64,000 nt of DNA, taken from positions 144,001-208,000 of the forward strand of contig JALJCO010003069.1 in assembly GCA_023101725.1 (NCBI GenBank). Reading direction: 5' to 3'. This document shows, piece by piece, positions 36,101 through 47,436 of this stretch (positions are counted from its first letter, which is position 1; every line of letters starts with the position of its first letter). This DNA comes from Atherinomorus stipes (taxonomy: Eukaryota > Chordata > Actinopteri > Atheriniformes > Atherinidae). The position numbers and the translations under genes were made by a program. The notes below the pieces were generated by a model. It searched no databases and was not told the DNA's origin. It worked only from the letters and a program-made list of their open reading frames with translations.

Positions 36101-39100
36101 TTATCATATCAGTATATTGCACAGCCCTAGTCTCTCATGATATTTGTGGCTTTTTTCTTTCTAATGAACAAGGCTTTAGCAGAGGATTCACTTTCTGTGG
36201 GGTGTTGATAGCCCTATCAGTGGGGGCTGGGGTGGTGTTGCACATATGCCCACACCCGAGCCTGCAGCTATTTTGGCTAGATAAATGTGAAATGCTTAGA
36301 AAAGAAAAAACTTGAATTACCTTCCTGATGTCTTGTGAAAACCAGTTGGGAATTAATGAACTCTCATTGGATTCTGCAAATGTTAACTGTCTGACTGAAT
36401 GTATGATTCACATATTTATCTGTAGTGGCATGTTTGAAATCAAAGCATGCAGGAATCGTTGTGGTGAAATACATCAGCCAGTTTGTGGGGGTAGAAAAGT
36501 CAATAGGCAGCTTATTTTTACGCAAGATTAAAGGTGTACAGAATCCAATTTTTAGTGTCACTCCAGTTTGGATTGTTAGATTTAGCAAAGATGATAAAAA
36601 GCTGAAAAAAGTGGCTTTTTGTCAATGTTTCACTTAGAAATGCACCATTTCAACACCCGGATCAGATATCGGCTCAGATACTGACAAATTAGCTGGATTG
36701 GATATCTGATAAATGTGGTCGATCCAGCATTCTAATCCTATCATTTCTGTTTTTATTCATATAATAAATGTACGCTTTGTTGTTCAAGTACATTTATATC
36801 TGTGTTAATTTGTTACTTTTTTTTTTTTTAACACATATAAATGTTTGTCAAGTTTGATGCCTTCACTCACATGGCAAGATTCACGGTTCTTTCATTCAAC
36901 AGTAGTATCGGATCGATATTGGCCGATACTGTCAGCCCAGGTATCGGTATCAGATTGGATCAGAAAAAACTGGATCGGTGCATCTGTAGTTTCACTTCAT
37001 TAAAAGTACTCTTTTGTTCAGCCAACAGATGTATTGAATTTATAGTGTTCATTTATTTGTTTGCTTACATCCTTATCTTCATCAACCTGATGAAGCATTA
37101 AACGTGTTGACTTCTCTGTTTATCCCTCCAGGCTCACATCAAGTTCCCGGTTGACTACCCTTACTCTCCTCCTACCTTCCGCTTTCTCACCAAGATGTGG
37201 CACCCGAACATTTATGAGGTAAAACATTTTGAGTTAATGCCACATCAGCTTGTGTGTGATGAGCTTCATCTATGTATTTTAGATTCTGTTTCGCTGTGTG
37301 GTCGCCTGTTGTGTGCTGGTCAAGTAAGCTTGTTTCTGATCAAGATGTGGCAGCATTTCGCTGATTGACACCAGTGTTTGGGCTGTACACACTGTTGTGC
37401 CTGAGTAGATGGATATTTAAGGGTTTTTGTTATGGGGGGTTCAGTCATTTTGGTGTACCACTTGTTGCTTGACTGGGTGATTGGAGTGGTTTTGTGTAGG
37501 CGGCCCTCTTGATTTGTGGCTGCTGCAGCTCACACTTGTTTCCTGCACTCACCTTCCACATTTTGCCGTTTATGTCTGGAGGCTTAAAGATGCCACTGCA
37601 GCAGGGCGTTGTTATTTCTTTACGTTACTGGAGGGACCCTTTAGAGTGGAGAACTTTCATTCTTTTCCATCCCCACAAGCCTTGCAGATGGATCTCATTT
37701 TAGCTCTGTGTTTATCTATTTAAATATTTTTTTATTTGCAATTGTCGCCCTGCAGACTTTTGTCAACCTCAGTTGTTTTAAATGTGCTTGATAAATAAAG
37801 TTTAAATTGAATTGAGTTGAGTTGCAGTGCCAGGTCCAGTTCCCAATCTGTATACTCTGAGTTAGGGATGCACGATATTGGAATTTTGGCTGATATCCGA
37901 TATACCAATATTTTAAAACTCATGTGGCCGATAACTGATATTGATACTGATATTAAAGCTGAAAAAAAATAAGCGGTCATTGCAAATAGCATTTTTTTTC
38001 CCATTTCTGACACTTTTAAAAATAGGGGTGGGAAAAAAATATCGATACACTGAAATATTGCGATATTTTCAAATGCCAATATCAAATCAATATTTTAAAA
38101 CGCGGTATTGATTTATTTTACTTACAAAATCTTGCGAGATTTCATCCTTCTGTTACAAACTCTCACGTATTTTGTGAATTCTCGTAAGATTTTGTTAGTA
38201 AAATAGATCAATACTGCGTTTTTGAATGTCAATATGATATAAGCATATGAAAATATCACAGAATTTTCATAAATTCTCACAAGATTTCTAACAGAACAAT
38301 GAAATATTGCGAGATTTCATTAATAAAATAGATCGATACTGCATTTTTAAATGTCAACATGATATCAGCATATGAAAATATCGTGATATTTCAGCGTATC
38401 AATATTTTTTCCCACCCCTAGTCTTTGGAAGTTTTAAAGTCTGTAAAAAAGAAGTTTTTGAAAAAGAAGTTTTTAGACTTTAGAAACAGTGGGCTGATTG
38501 GTTAAATATCAGTGGGGTGGCCAATGTCCAATATTTAGTTTTAAGGCCGATATAGGCCGATATCGATAGGGGGCCGATTATGTCGTGCATCCCTACTCTG
38601 AGTCTTAGGATCTTATTGGATAATCAAGCAAGGAGGGGAAAGAAAAAAGTAGGACCTCCTATGGAGTTTTCCTAAACGCTTTTTCTTGATTTCATGACAG
38701 AACAAGATGAGGTTATAGAAAGATAGAAGAGGAATTTTAAGGACTTGCAGACATATTCCCATTAAAGATGGAACAAATCAGCTGTCAGTAAAATAAGTTG
38801 AAATTGACAAAAGTAATGATAAATAAAAATTTTGACAAAATCATGACATTCATTTTGAATTGTGGTTCAATAGAAATATCAACACAAAAAATAAAATAAT
38901 TAAACAAGCATGATGGAGCTCCTGAACTAAAGTGTTGTTAAGCAACACTTTTAAGGCAGTCACTGCAATCAGGTGTTTTCTGTAATGCCCAATCTGTCGA
39001 CAAGTAATTTTGTTCCACTGTTCATGAGTGAGGTGCTCTAGTTTGTCTGGAACGGTTGTTTTTTTTCGATCATTTTTTAAAATACAATTTAAAATCAATG

Positions 39101-42100
39101 TTTTATTTTACTAAATAAGAATTTAGTAAGCTTTTTTTATTATTATAATTGCTTTTTTTTCAGTCCTTTTCTTTAATGAGTGTGTCCAAACTTTCGGCCC
39201 ATGCTGTAGAAAGCAACGACACTGCTTTAACAACTGTCCACAGTTAAATCAGCTGTGATGTCGGTCTCAAGTAAAATACAGCAGGATGTCAAGTAGTTCA
39301 TAAGATCATGTTATTGCGTCATGAATCATAATACGATCAAACATAAAATTTTACTCAAAATGATCAGGTTGATGATTCAAAAATTTAAGGAAAAAAGTGA
39401 ACGATGTCACAGACTCACCTTCACTTTCCTGTCCTCATTTGCATTTAGATGAATCACAGTTGCAGATACCTTGAACAGTGGGATGAAAATCCCTCTCTTC
39501 TTTCTTATAGGATAGTGTGGTGCTTATATTGTTAAGGGGACACTAAAGGAAACACTGACGCTCTATTCCTTTCTATATTCCATCCATCCATCAATCTGAT
39601 CATCAGAGTAGTATTATTTAATATTAGGAGGCTGCACAACTTTTCCCTGGACTGGAAGTGTGACACACAAATTCAATGCAAATCTGAATATCTCACTCAA
39701 TAAGAATTTCCAACTTTTTTTTTTTTTGTTTGCTAACATGTTGGAGTGTTTTTACATCATTTGGGTAGTTTGGAGGCAGTTATAGAAACCTTTATGTTTT
39801 CGTGTTGTTGTGTCATTTCTGCTTCTAGAATGGAGATGTGTGCATCTCCATCTTGCACCCCCCGGTCGATGACCCACAGAGCGGGGAGCTACCATCGGAG
39901 AGGTGGAACCCCACCCAGAATGTCAGGTAACTTCTCAACACAACCTCTGCATGCTGTTTCACCCATTCTGTAACACAAAAGTAGGGCCCAAAGCAGGCGC
40001 GGTGCCAGAAGTCACGCTCAGGACGGGCCTGCCTATAAAAGGATGGGCCTGATACCAACTTTCATCACTGACACATGACCTCGCAAACCCATATACACTT
40101 CATAGGGATGTCCGATATTATCGGCCTACCGATTTTTTTAACAACAAAATACAATCGACATAATGAAAACAACACAATAAGATAGCTGTAGGTTAAAGGG
40201 GGAACTTTATTCATGTTTCACATGAAAAGTAGGTTTGGTCTGGAGTAGTATGATCACAAACTAGAAAAGAAATGCTTAAATCTTTTGGTGTCTCGTAGGG
40301 GAATTGCGTAATGTCTGAAAAGTTTGGGGGGGGGGGGGGTGGGGGGGGGGTTGGTGGTGGGGGGGCTTGGAGGGGGGCGGGCGGGGGTGGGGGGGGGGGG
40401 TGTACGGGGGGAGGTGTTTCGGTGTGGGGATGGGGGCGCGGGGGGGAGCGGCCTCTGATCAGGCGGTGGCACCTTTAAAAGGTGTCACTCTGCCTCACCA
40501 TTTGGGGCTGAGCACTACAATCTGCCTCTGTGCTGCTCTTTTTCTCCTTTTAAGCAGTTTGCTGCTGCCCAGTTTCTCACTAAAAATGTATGTGGCACCA
40601 TTGCAGTGTGGGTAATGTAGTTACAAGGTCATCATGGTAAACCCGGTTGGTCTGCAAAAATGTTTCAATAAAATTGAAACATGCAGTGCCGTCTTGCAAA
40701 TCAGTGTCTACGATGGACATTTTAAAGATGCAAATCAAATCTGTATTGCTTAACATTTAATTCAAACCAAACCTTTGTTCTGTGTTGCATCTGAAGAGGG
40801 AGACACTGCTGCAGGGCTTCTTTGAGAATTTCCTCTAAATTTAACATGTCAGCAAATTTAGAATTAAGAGTAAAGTGCTGAGTCTCCGTTTGAAAACCAG
40901 AGCAGACGGGATGTAGCGAGTAATTGAGCCACTTGGGAAATGAGGTGAGGTAACACCTCTGATGGTGCCATAAAAGAGCTTTTGATGTTTTTAAGAAAAC
41001 TTTTATGTGATGACCTCATCTGATACTTGCATGTTCTCATTTTCTCAGGACCATCCTTCTTAGTGTGATCTCCCTGCTCAACGAGCCAAACACCTTCTCT
41101 CCAGCCAATGTCGACGCCTCGGTTATGTTTCGCAAATGGAGGGACAGCAAAGGCAAGGATAAGGAGTACGCCGAGATCATCAGGTAATTTGTGCCAGCCT
41201 TTCCCAAACTGTGGGGGTCCCAAGATAGTTCAGGGGTGTCAGGTCATTGTAAAAAATATATAGGCTACATTTATCACATAAATGTGAGATTTTTTTTCTT
41301 ATGGCTGTTAAAATTAAGACGTCTATGCAAAGAGATTAATTTGTGATTTTAACTGGTTGCATTTTTTTCTTGCATTAATGCATAAACAACAGAGTTACGA
41401 CTAATGCCCCATTTAAAAAATTCTAAATTTGGCATTATCTTGGCAAGAAAAGCTCATTTTTGGCACGTAGGTGCTTTGTTGCAAGAGTAAACCTAAAGAG
41501 TCTACCAAAAACTGCTTCAACCTACTTTAACCTCTTTTTTGTGAACTTTCAGATACCGTACTTTCCAGACTAGTGAGCGCACCTGAATACAACCTGCACT
41601 CACTATAAATTGTACAGATAAATTGTACAAATACAGGCCACAAATCACTTAAAGAGAAAAATTTCAGTGAGATAAAGGAACATGTTTTAAGTCAATGCAT
41701 CTTATTTCAAGAAATCTTAACAAAAATGTTTTGCTTGTTCTATTGGCAGAATTTGTTGGCTTATTACAAGCAAAAAAAAAAAATTCTTTTTTTTTTTTGC
41801 TTATTTGAAGAGTGGCCAAGATTTATTTATTAATTAATTTTTGCTGCCAATAGTCTTATTTTTAGTGTAAGAAATTCAAAAAATATACTTGGTAAGATTT
41901 GAGTTTCTGCAGTGTGTCCACGTTATATCATGAGATATTTACACAGAAAGATTTTTTTAAAGTTTTAAGTGAGTAGCCTTACTGAGTAGCCATAACCCTC
42001 TCTCTCTATATATATATATATTTATAGGCTACGTATCGTAAATGGTTTTTTTTCTGAAGAGTGTCTGTAACAGCTGGTTTTAAAAAACAAACAGCTCCGT

Positions 42101-45100
42101 CCGGCTCTGCTGGCTGGACAGAGGGCTCTTTAAGGGGCTTGAAATTTTCCTTCTGGACGTCCCATCTTCGAGATTCCTGTAGGGTACGGGTGTCCAAAGT
42201 CAGTCCTCAAGGGCGCTGTCCTGCAGGTTTTCTTTCCTTTCCTGCTTTAACACACCTGATTCAAATTAAACAAATCTAACAGCCTGTGAAGCTCTGCACA
42301 TTGACTCATTAGTTTGAGTCAGGTGTGTTGGAGCAGGGAATAGGGAAATGTGGAAAACCTGCAGCAATGTGGCCTTCAAGGATTGGAGCTGGACACTCCT
42401 GCTGGAGGGATTCCACTGCAAAAACTCAAATCTTACCAAGTATATTTTCCAAGTAGGCCTAGATTTTATTCATACCTGAGGTTTGAATTATAAGGCTTTT
42501 TTTTAATGAGCACTTTTTTTTTTTACCAACTTTCTGAAGACCTGGTATGTGAAAGAAAAAGAGTTCTGGGACATGTTCAATGTGATATGTAGATGTAATT
42601 CCTTTGGTTTTATATGCAAAAAGAATTATTGCTGTATCTTATGTGGTTGCTATGCTAAAGGCATTCAAAGATTGATAGGCTGTCCAGAGTGTTGGCGCGC
42701 CAATAGGATTAAAAAGATTAAAACAAGTTCTATCTCACTGAAATGTTTCTCTTTAGGTAATTTTGTCTTAATTTGAGTGTGATGAGATATTTTGACCAGA
42801 AATTAAAAAAATGTACTTGGTAAGATTTGAGTTTTTGCAGTGTAGCTAATGTCCATAGTAAGAAGGCACAAGTGTGTTTTTGCTGCTCTGGGTCATCCTT
42901 GTGAAGCTCGAGTCTAATCTGTATTCAGCATTTCTTGCCAAATAAACGCCAAATCCGGGTCCCTTATACAAGTTCAAGTTCAATTTATTTATAGAGCACA
43001 CTAACAACATCCTTTTGGAGCCTGAGGTGCTGTACAACTCAACTTAATGGCAGGTTACTTAAGATAAGTCAGAAGCAATTTTAACGCTGTTTGTGTTCAG
43101 TTTTGATGTAGGACAGGAGTACGATGAGAGACATCACAAATGAGAAAGATCAGGTGTTTTTCCCCCCCTGATTTTCTTCATGGCGCTCATTTGCCCATAA
43201 CAATTCATTGATTAGCCGAATCATTGATCAAGCCAGTGTTCAAAGCGTGTGAAAAGTAATGGCTTGTAGCCTGGAATTTGCTGTAGTTTTCCAGCCTTAC
43301 AATTAAATTTTTTTTTTAACGTGAGGTATCCATAAACAAAGTTATTGTTGGCTTTATTCTAAAAATCTGAATTTGGGCCAATGTGGTGGAGAGAAGCTGA
43401 TAATCTGCACAGGGGGGCCTTGCCACAGTGAATATAATCCACCAAAAAAACCACGTCATTTTCTGTATTTCCCACTGAGCCAAAGATTTCCATTAGAAGT
43501 TGCATCTGTTGTGGTTTTTTTTGTTGTTGTTGTGTGTTGTGTGGGTTACTTACTTACTAAGTTTAGACTGAGATTCGCCCATCTGGGGCTAAAATATAGG
43601 CCGACATTCTAGACGATAGAATTTAATCGATTAATACTTAATAAAATGACAACTGTAAGCTGTATAAAAGATGGCTAAATGTTGGATTAGAACATTTTAA
43701 CAGTCATTGATCAATGTACAGTGTAGTTTAAGCTAGTCTAAGCTTAGACGGCTAAAAAACTTTCATTTTTAGAACAGTGGTAGGCCGATTTTAGAACCAT
43801 TGGATGTCTATTAGACGTCTTTTAAAGGGGAAACTCAGTAAATTTTTTACCTTAAAAAAATTTTTTTGAAAACCCCAGGGGGGGAAAAAAAAAGTTTTTG
43901 GGGGGCTTTAATATTTCCCCCCCCCCGGCCGGGGGTCTGGGGGGAGGAGAATAAAAAAATACTTCCGCGGGCGGGACGAAGAAGAACAAGAGCGAAAAGA
44001 AAACGCTGAAGGGTAAACAGGAGCCCTCCTTACAGGGGTGCTTTTAAGAAAAGAAATAAAATAGAAAAGAAAAGCTAAATTGAAAAAAAAATTTTTTTAC
44101 ATCTTCACACCACCAAAACAGCGGCTCCTTGCTCACATAACCAATTGATTGGAGAAGAAAGGGTATCGGGGTGGCGGGGGTGGCGGGGTGAGGGGTGGAG
44201 CATCGAGGTTCAAGAATCAATAATCAATTGGCAAATAAAAAAAAAAAAATAAAAATTCCTACTTCTACCCGGCAAAAGCCAACAAAAGAAAAAAAAAATC
44301 CCAGAGAAATGACAAACCATGGAAAAAGGGAGGTGTTTTAAAAAAAGAAGGATGATGCAGTGGGCAGAGGGGGGAGGAGGGGTGGAGAAGACAGCAAAAA
44401 AGAAAAAAAATAAGAATAAAAAAGAATAGGAAAAAAATCAAGAAAAAAAAAAAAAGAAAAGAAAGGAGAGGGAGGGAGGGGGGTGGGCTGGGGGGGGGGG
44501 GGGGGGGGGGAGGAAGAGGACGAGGAGAAGACGCGGAGAGGGGAGCGAGGAGGTGAAGGTACTGGCTTTAAACCAAAAAATGTTCAATGGGTTTGGGTTA
44601 TTAGGATTCTGACAGTTTTCAAACCTTACATTCAGAGCACAGATGCCACACTCCGGTCCTTGAGGGCTGCTGTCCTACAGGTTTTTGTTGTTTCCTTGCT
44701 CCAACACTCCTTACTTAAATTAATGTCTTATTGTTAAGAAGTTGACAAGAAGCTGTTGGATCCATTTGATTTGAATCAGGTGTATTGGAGCAGAACACCA
44801 ACATGTTATCTTGGGGGTCGTGGCTCAAAATGTTTGGGAACTGCTGCTTTATGCAATCAATCCAACTGTGTTCTCAAATTAAGGAAAAAAAGGAATAAAT
44901 TCAACTTAATTTCTTTTTTTGACAACAGGAAGCAGGTGATGTCAACAGCAGCAGAAGCTGAGCGCGATGGCGTCAAAGTGCCGACCACGTTGGCAGAGTA
45001 CTGCGTCCAGACCAGGGTTCCCTCCCAGGACAGCAGCTCGGACCTCCTATACGACGACCTCTATGACGATGACATGGAGGAAGAAGACGAAGAGGAAGAT

Positions 45101-45214
45101 GAGAGTGAGATGGAGTCCGTAGGTGAGGCCGGGTGCATGAGCAGCGTGGAGGACGGTGGGACGTCCACCAGACGTTATGACAACCAGGACGACTCTGGCA
45201 ATGAAGACTCGTGA
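33134..45214 (+). CDS. ube2r2: Ubiquitin-conjugating enzyme E2 R2 (CDC34-like)
   Basis: Five coding exons: 33134-33310, 37132-37218, 39829-39926, 41049-41183 and 44929-45214 (stop 45212-45214), 260 aa, phases consistent. It starts [20 protein letters not shown]. The UBC fold carries the HPN motif (His83-Asn85) and catalytic Cys93 in [11 protein letters not shown]. The R1/R2-specific acidic loop follows ([19 protein letters not shown]). The C-terminal tail is highly acidic ([20 protein letters not shown]), as needed for binding the basic canyon of cullins. The enzyme builds Lys48 chains with SCF-type ligases. Human UBE2R2 is 238 aa by memory; the extra length is all in the tail (see findings). 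UBE2R1/CDC34 is the alternative, but the N-terminus and genomic neighbours favour R2. Introns hold many transposons and two suspicious homopolymer tracts. Confidence 0.96.
33432..33963. mobile_element. Tc1-derived MITE, copy 3
   Basis: Ends GTCGTTCTTAAAATTATT and TTCATTTTGAGGACGTTTGTA next to TATA, interior colinear with copies 1 and 2. It begins 122 bp past the first coding exon of UBE2R2. Confidence 0.75.
34885..35078. mobile_element. Palindromic MITE (GTCCT-CAGGT family), copy 1
   Basis: Left half contains GGTCCTAGCGGGCTGCAGTC and right half GACAGCGGCTTTCGAGGACC in inverted arrangement, with the inner inverted pair CCTGCAGGT and ACCTGCAGG. Relatives lie at 42187 and 44638. Confidence 0.6.
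35349..36129. mobile_element. hAT-like MITE (CGATAT-rich family) with 8-bp target duplication
   Basis: 781 bp, ends TAGGGCTGGGCGATATT and TATTGCACAGCCCTA, flanked by GTATCTCA (35341-35348) and GTCTCTCA (36130-36137), 7 of 8 identical. The centre (about 35620-35957) is the same large palindrome found in the 13841 copy. Confidence 0.85.
36635..36988. mobile_element. hAT-like MITE (GATCCAGC/GGATCGG family) with perfect target duplication
   Basis: 354 bp, ends TAGAAATGCACC and GGTGCATCTGTA, flanked on each side by GTTTCACT (36627-36634 and 36989-36996). No coding capacity. Its right edge lies 143 bp before coding exon 2 of UBE2R2. Confidence 0.88.
37863..38595. mobile_element. hAT-like MITE with perfect target duplication, hosting a nested element
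   Basis: 733 bp, ends TAGGGATGCACGATATT and GTCGTGCATCCCTA, flanked by CTCTGAGT (37855-37862 and 38596-38603). The middle is occupied by a different inverted-repeat element (38023-38410), so the original insertion was roughly half this length. Confidence 0.9.
38023..38410. mobile_element. Nested palindromic element inside the 37863 hAT MITE
   Basis: Ends TAGGGGTGGGAAAAAAATAT and ATATTTTTTCCCACCCCTA are inverted. The interior repeats the ATCTCGTAAGAT-type strings of the palindromes at 14102-14432 and 35620-35957, so this looks like the same sub-element here found alone. No clear 8-bp duplication. Confidence 0.65.
38745..39200. mobile_element. Tc1-derived MITE, copy 4 (diverged)
   Basis: The interior is colinear with the other copies ('aataagttgaaattgacaaa', 'cactgcaatcaggtgtttt', 'ttcatgagtgaggtgctcta'), but both termini are worn. 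Confidence 0.6.
40104..40150. mobile_element. hAT-type left end fragment
   Basis: TAGGGATGTCCGATATTATC is a typical hAT-MITE terminus. The right end is not found; the sequence runs into a G-rich tract. Confidence 0.45.
40324..40453. repeat. G-homopolymer-rich tract
   Basis: About 130 bp of G runs (up to a dozen or more in a row) broken by T, A or C in UBE2R2 intron 3. Many G-runs of four or more make G-quadruplex folding on the plus strand likely. The proline-rich open frame on the minus strand is an artefact. Confidence 0.85.
41690..41914. mobile_element. Fragment of the CACTGCAAAAACTCA MITE family
   Basis: Ends in ACTTGGTAAGATTTGAGTTT followed by CTGCAGTG, the same terminus as the right end of the element at 42414-42842. 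The left end is worn. Confidence 0.5.
42187..42402. mobile_element. Palindromic MITE (GTCCT-CAGGT family), copy 2
   Basis: Inverted halves: GTGTCCAAAGTCAGTCCTCA and, reversed, AAGGATTGGAGCTGGACAC; the inner pair CACACCTGATTCAAATTAA and TTTGAGTCAGGTGTG is also inverted. Confidence 0.65.
42414..42842. mobile_element. TIR MITE with CACTGCAAAAACTCA termini
   Basis: The first 29 bases (CACTGCAAAAACTCAAATCT...) and the last 29 are inverted copies. Non-coding, no clear target duplication. It abuts the previous MITE within about 12 bp. Confidence 0.7.
43838..44560. repeat. Homopolymer-rich low-complexity block
   Basis: In UBE2R2 intron 4, poly-A, poly-T, poly-C and poly-G runs succeed each other (for example around 43850-43935 and 44450-44515), with abrupt purine-rich (GA/GGA) composition on the plus strand. 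No sequence similarity or coding signal is recognisable. May be genuine low-complexity DNA or a poorly resolved assembly patch. Confidence 0.7.
44638..44850. mobile_element. Palindromic MITE (GTCCT-CAGGT family), copy 3
   Basis: Contains CACTCCGGTCCTTGAGGG, CTCCAACACTCCTTA and the inverted counterpart GAATCAGGTGTATTGGAG, ending about 80 bp before the last coding exon of UBE2R2. Confidence 0.55.
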
Positions 45215-45780
45215 TGATCTGGATGACAACTCCTCCCTGCCAACTCCCCTATCCCCCCTCCTTCATTTTTCAGTGTGTCTGTGTGCGTGTTTGTGGATGC
45301 GTGTGCGTATGTTTGCACATACAGTGGGGTCAAAAGTCTACTGCCAAAAACTTTTCATCATTTATTAAACTAACAGGTGTTTGGTCAGATAATAGTTCTT
45401 ACGTGTCGTTAAATAACCTTGTTGGTGCAGTTTTCACTGATACTTGGAATCTGGAGTTTCCACCGTTTGCCTTAATTGCAGCTTGTACTCCAACATTTGG
45501 CAGAGTTTGAGATGCGAAATGATTTCCGCACTGTTTGAGAGCATCTTTTTTATGTCATATCTTACATTTTAAAAATGTTCCATATTTGAGGTTGCGGATC
45601 ATCTCTCTCTACAGTGTGGCTGCATGGTCGTCGTACACTCTGTGTCCACGTTAGAATATGTCCACACCTCCATATTTACATCTTTTTATTCAGCTGTAGT
45701 TTCATTCTCTTGCAACCGATTCCTCACGTGTTGCACAGTAAGTTGTTAAACGCATTACCGTAAGTTAGCCATTTTTTTTC

Positions 45781-47436
45781 TTAAAGGTACAGTATGTAAG
45801 AATTACTGACATCTAGTGGTAAAGATTGGTATTTGAAAGAAAAGATCTTTTCTTTCAAATGAGTTTTATGGCTGTATCTCATGTTGAAGTGCAGAATTGT
45901 CAGCTGCATACGTCACAGCGGTGCGCCAGTTATTGTCCCATTTCAAAAATGTCTGAAGGAGCCTTCAAATCCACCCTACAAACCCACACTCTGTTTGGGG
46001 TGAAACGACGAATACATGCGATGTATCTTTCATGGCCTCGCCTATCCCAGAATTCATTATACACAAGATTTTTTTTCTATAATAAAAAAGGAAAGTACAA
46101 AGTGTTGTGAGGGGAGTAACAAGGAGTATCATACTGTACATGCTTACATCAAGTACAAAACTATTGGAAAGTTTTAACAATAGACACGCAAAGGGGCTTA
46201 AATAAAATAAAAGGAAATAAGATATTTTGCGCACAATATACAATAAATTACAGTTACAAAGCAATGTAAAATCAAAGTTAATCATCAGTATCATGCCTGG
46301 GCTTTCAACGAATGGGGGAAACATTAAAACAGAAGGGTCACAAACATTTCTTTACAGATCTTTTTTGCAATTCTATGTGACATTTTTTAAGAAATGAGAA
46401 ATATTGTAAAAATTAATTTATTAAACAGGCAATGGTAGGTATTTTATTACATTGCACACAAGAGGGGTGGGATTAAGCAGCAGAGCAACAGGTGTAATAT
46501 TTGGATGTATATTCTTGGATTTTTAAGTGTTAAATGAAGTGGTTACTCATTAGAGACAAGAGTCTCAGTGGAAAATTTAAAAATATGCAGACAAGCTTAA
46601 AAAGAGTGTTTGCCTCAGAAAATGCATTTGTTTGACATTATTCAGGTGTTAACGAGCGGTTAATGGCGTGTTAATGTTAAGGTAACGACATATAAATGAA
46701 AATTAATAAAATGTCTGGTTCCATTTAGTTTGTACAACATGTCTAAAGAAATAAGCGGAAAGAATGTCATTACTAGACAGCTGTGGAGTCTGCAGTTGCT
46801 AGGCAACGGGACTGGAGCACTATGGGAAATTCTCGTCCACTAGGCTGTCCCATTTCAGCAGCCTACTGTTTCAGAAGGCTGCTTCGGAGCGCGCGGACTA
46901 CGTAGCACACTCCGTAGCCTACGTAGTCTGCGCACTTCGGAGTGTGCAGACTACAACATGAGACACAGCTTCAATTCCAAGCACTGTTGTGAATGTATGG
47001 TGGCCGTTAGTGGCCAAAATTCTCCCACAAATACAGATGTTTTCATCTGTGAGTGAATCCAGTGGTATCGGGTGTAGCAATGACTGTACTATGAGTAACT
47101 ACTTTTAATGTCTTTTAAGGCATTACTTATTCCAAACAGTGCTCTAACTCTCATTAAACAAAGCTGGTACAGCAGTTTTAACGTTCTGAGGATTCTCACT
47201 TCACACACATTATTTTGTCCATTTAGGAACACCGTAGTAAAAATGGTGGAAAAAATATGGCAGCCTCCATGTATGTGTACCCCGTGCGAGTAGATATAAA
47301 TGGCTTATTTGAAGAAAATGAACATATAACAGCTATTCTAGGGAAGCAATTACACATCGATAGCAACAAAGTTTTGAGTTATAAATCAAATCTTTCTGCC
47401 ATTGACCTTTGATTTTGTTACACACTGTACCTTTAA
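45781..47436. mobile_element. TTAA-type MITE, family AGGTACAGTATGTAA, copy 2, interrupted
   Basis: Ends TTAA-AGGTACAG (45781 on) and CTGTACCT-TTAA (to 47436) are inverted with exact TTAA at both sides. Sequence on either side of 45871-46969 is colinear, in reverse orientation, with the copy at 13155-13715. The extra 1.1 kb is a second insertion. Confidence 0.75.
45871..46969. mobile_element. Nested TIR element (GCTGTGTCTCATGTTG family)
   Basis: Left end GCTGTATCTCATGTTGAAGT and right end (reverse complement) GCTGTGTCTCATGTTGTAGT are inverted, placed inside the TTAA-type MITE. No transposase frame; a clear target duplication was not found. Confidence 0.65.

Noticed and set aside
40254..40472. 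Proline-rich open frame on the minus strand
   Set aside because: Reverse complement of G-homopolymer DNA; no family resemblance.
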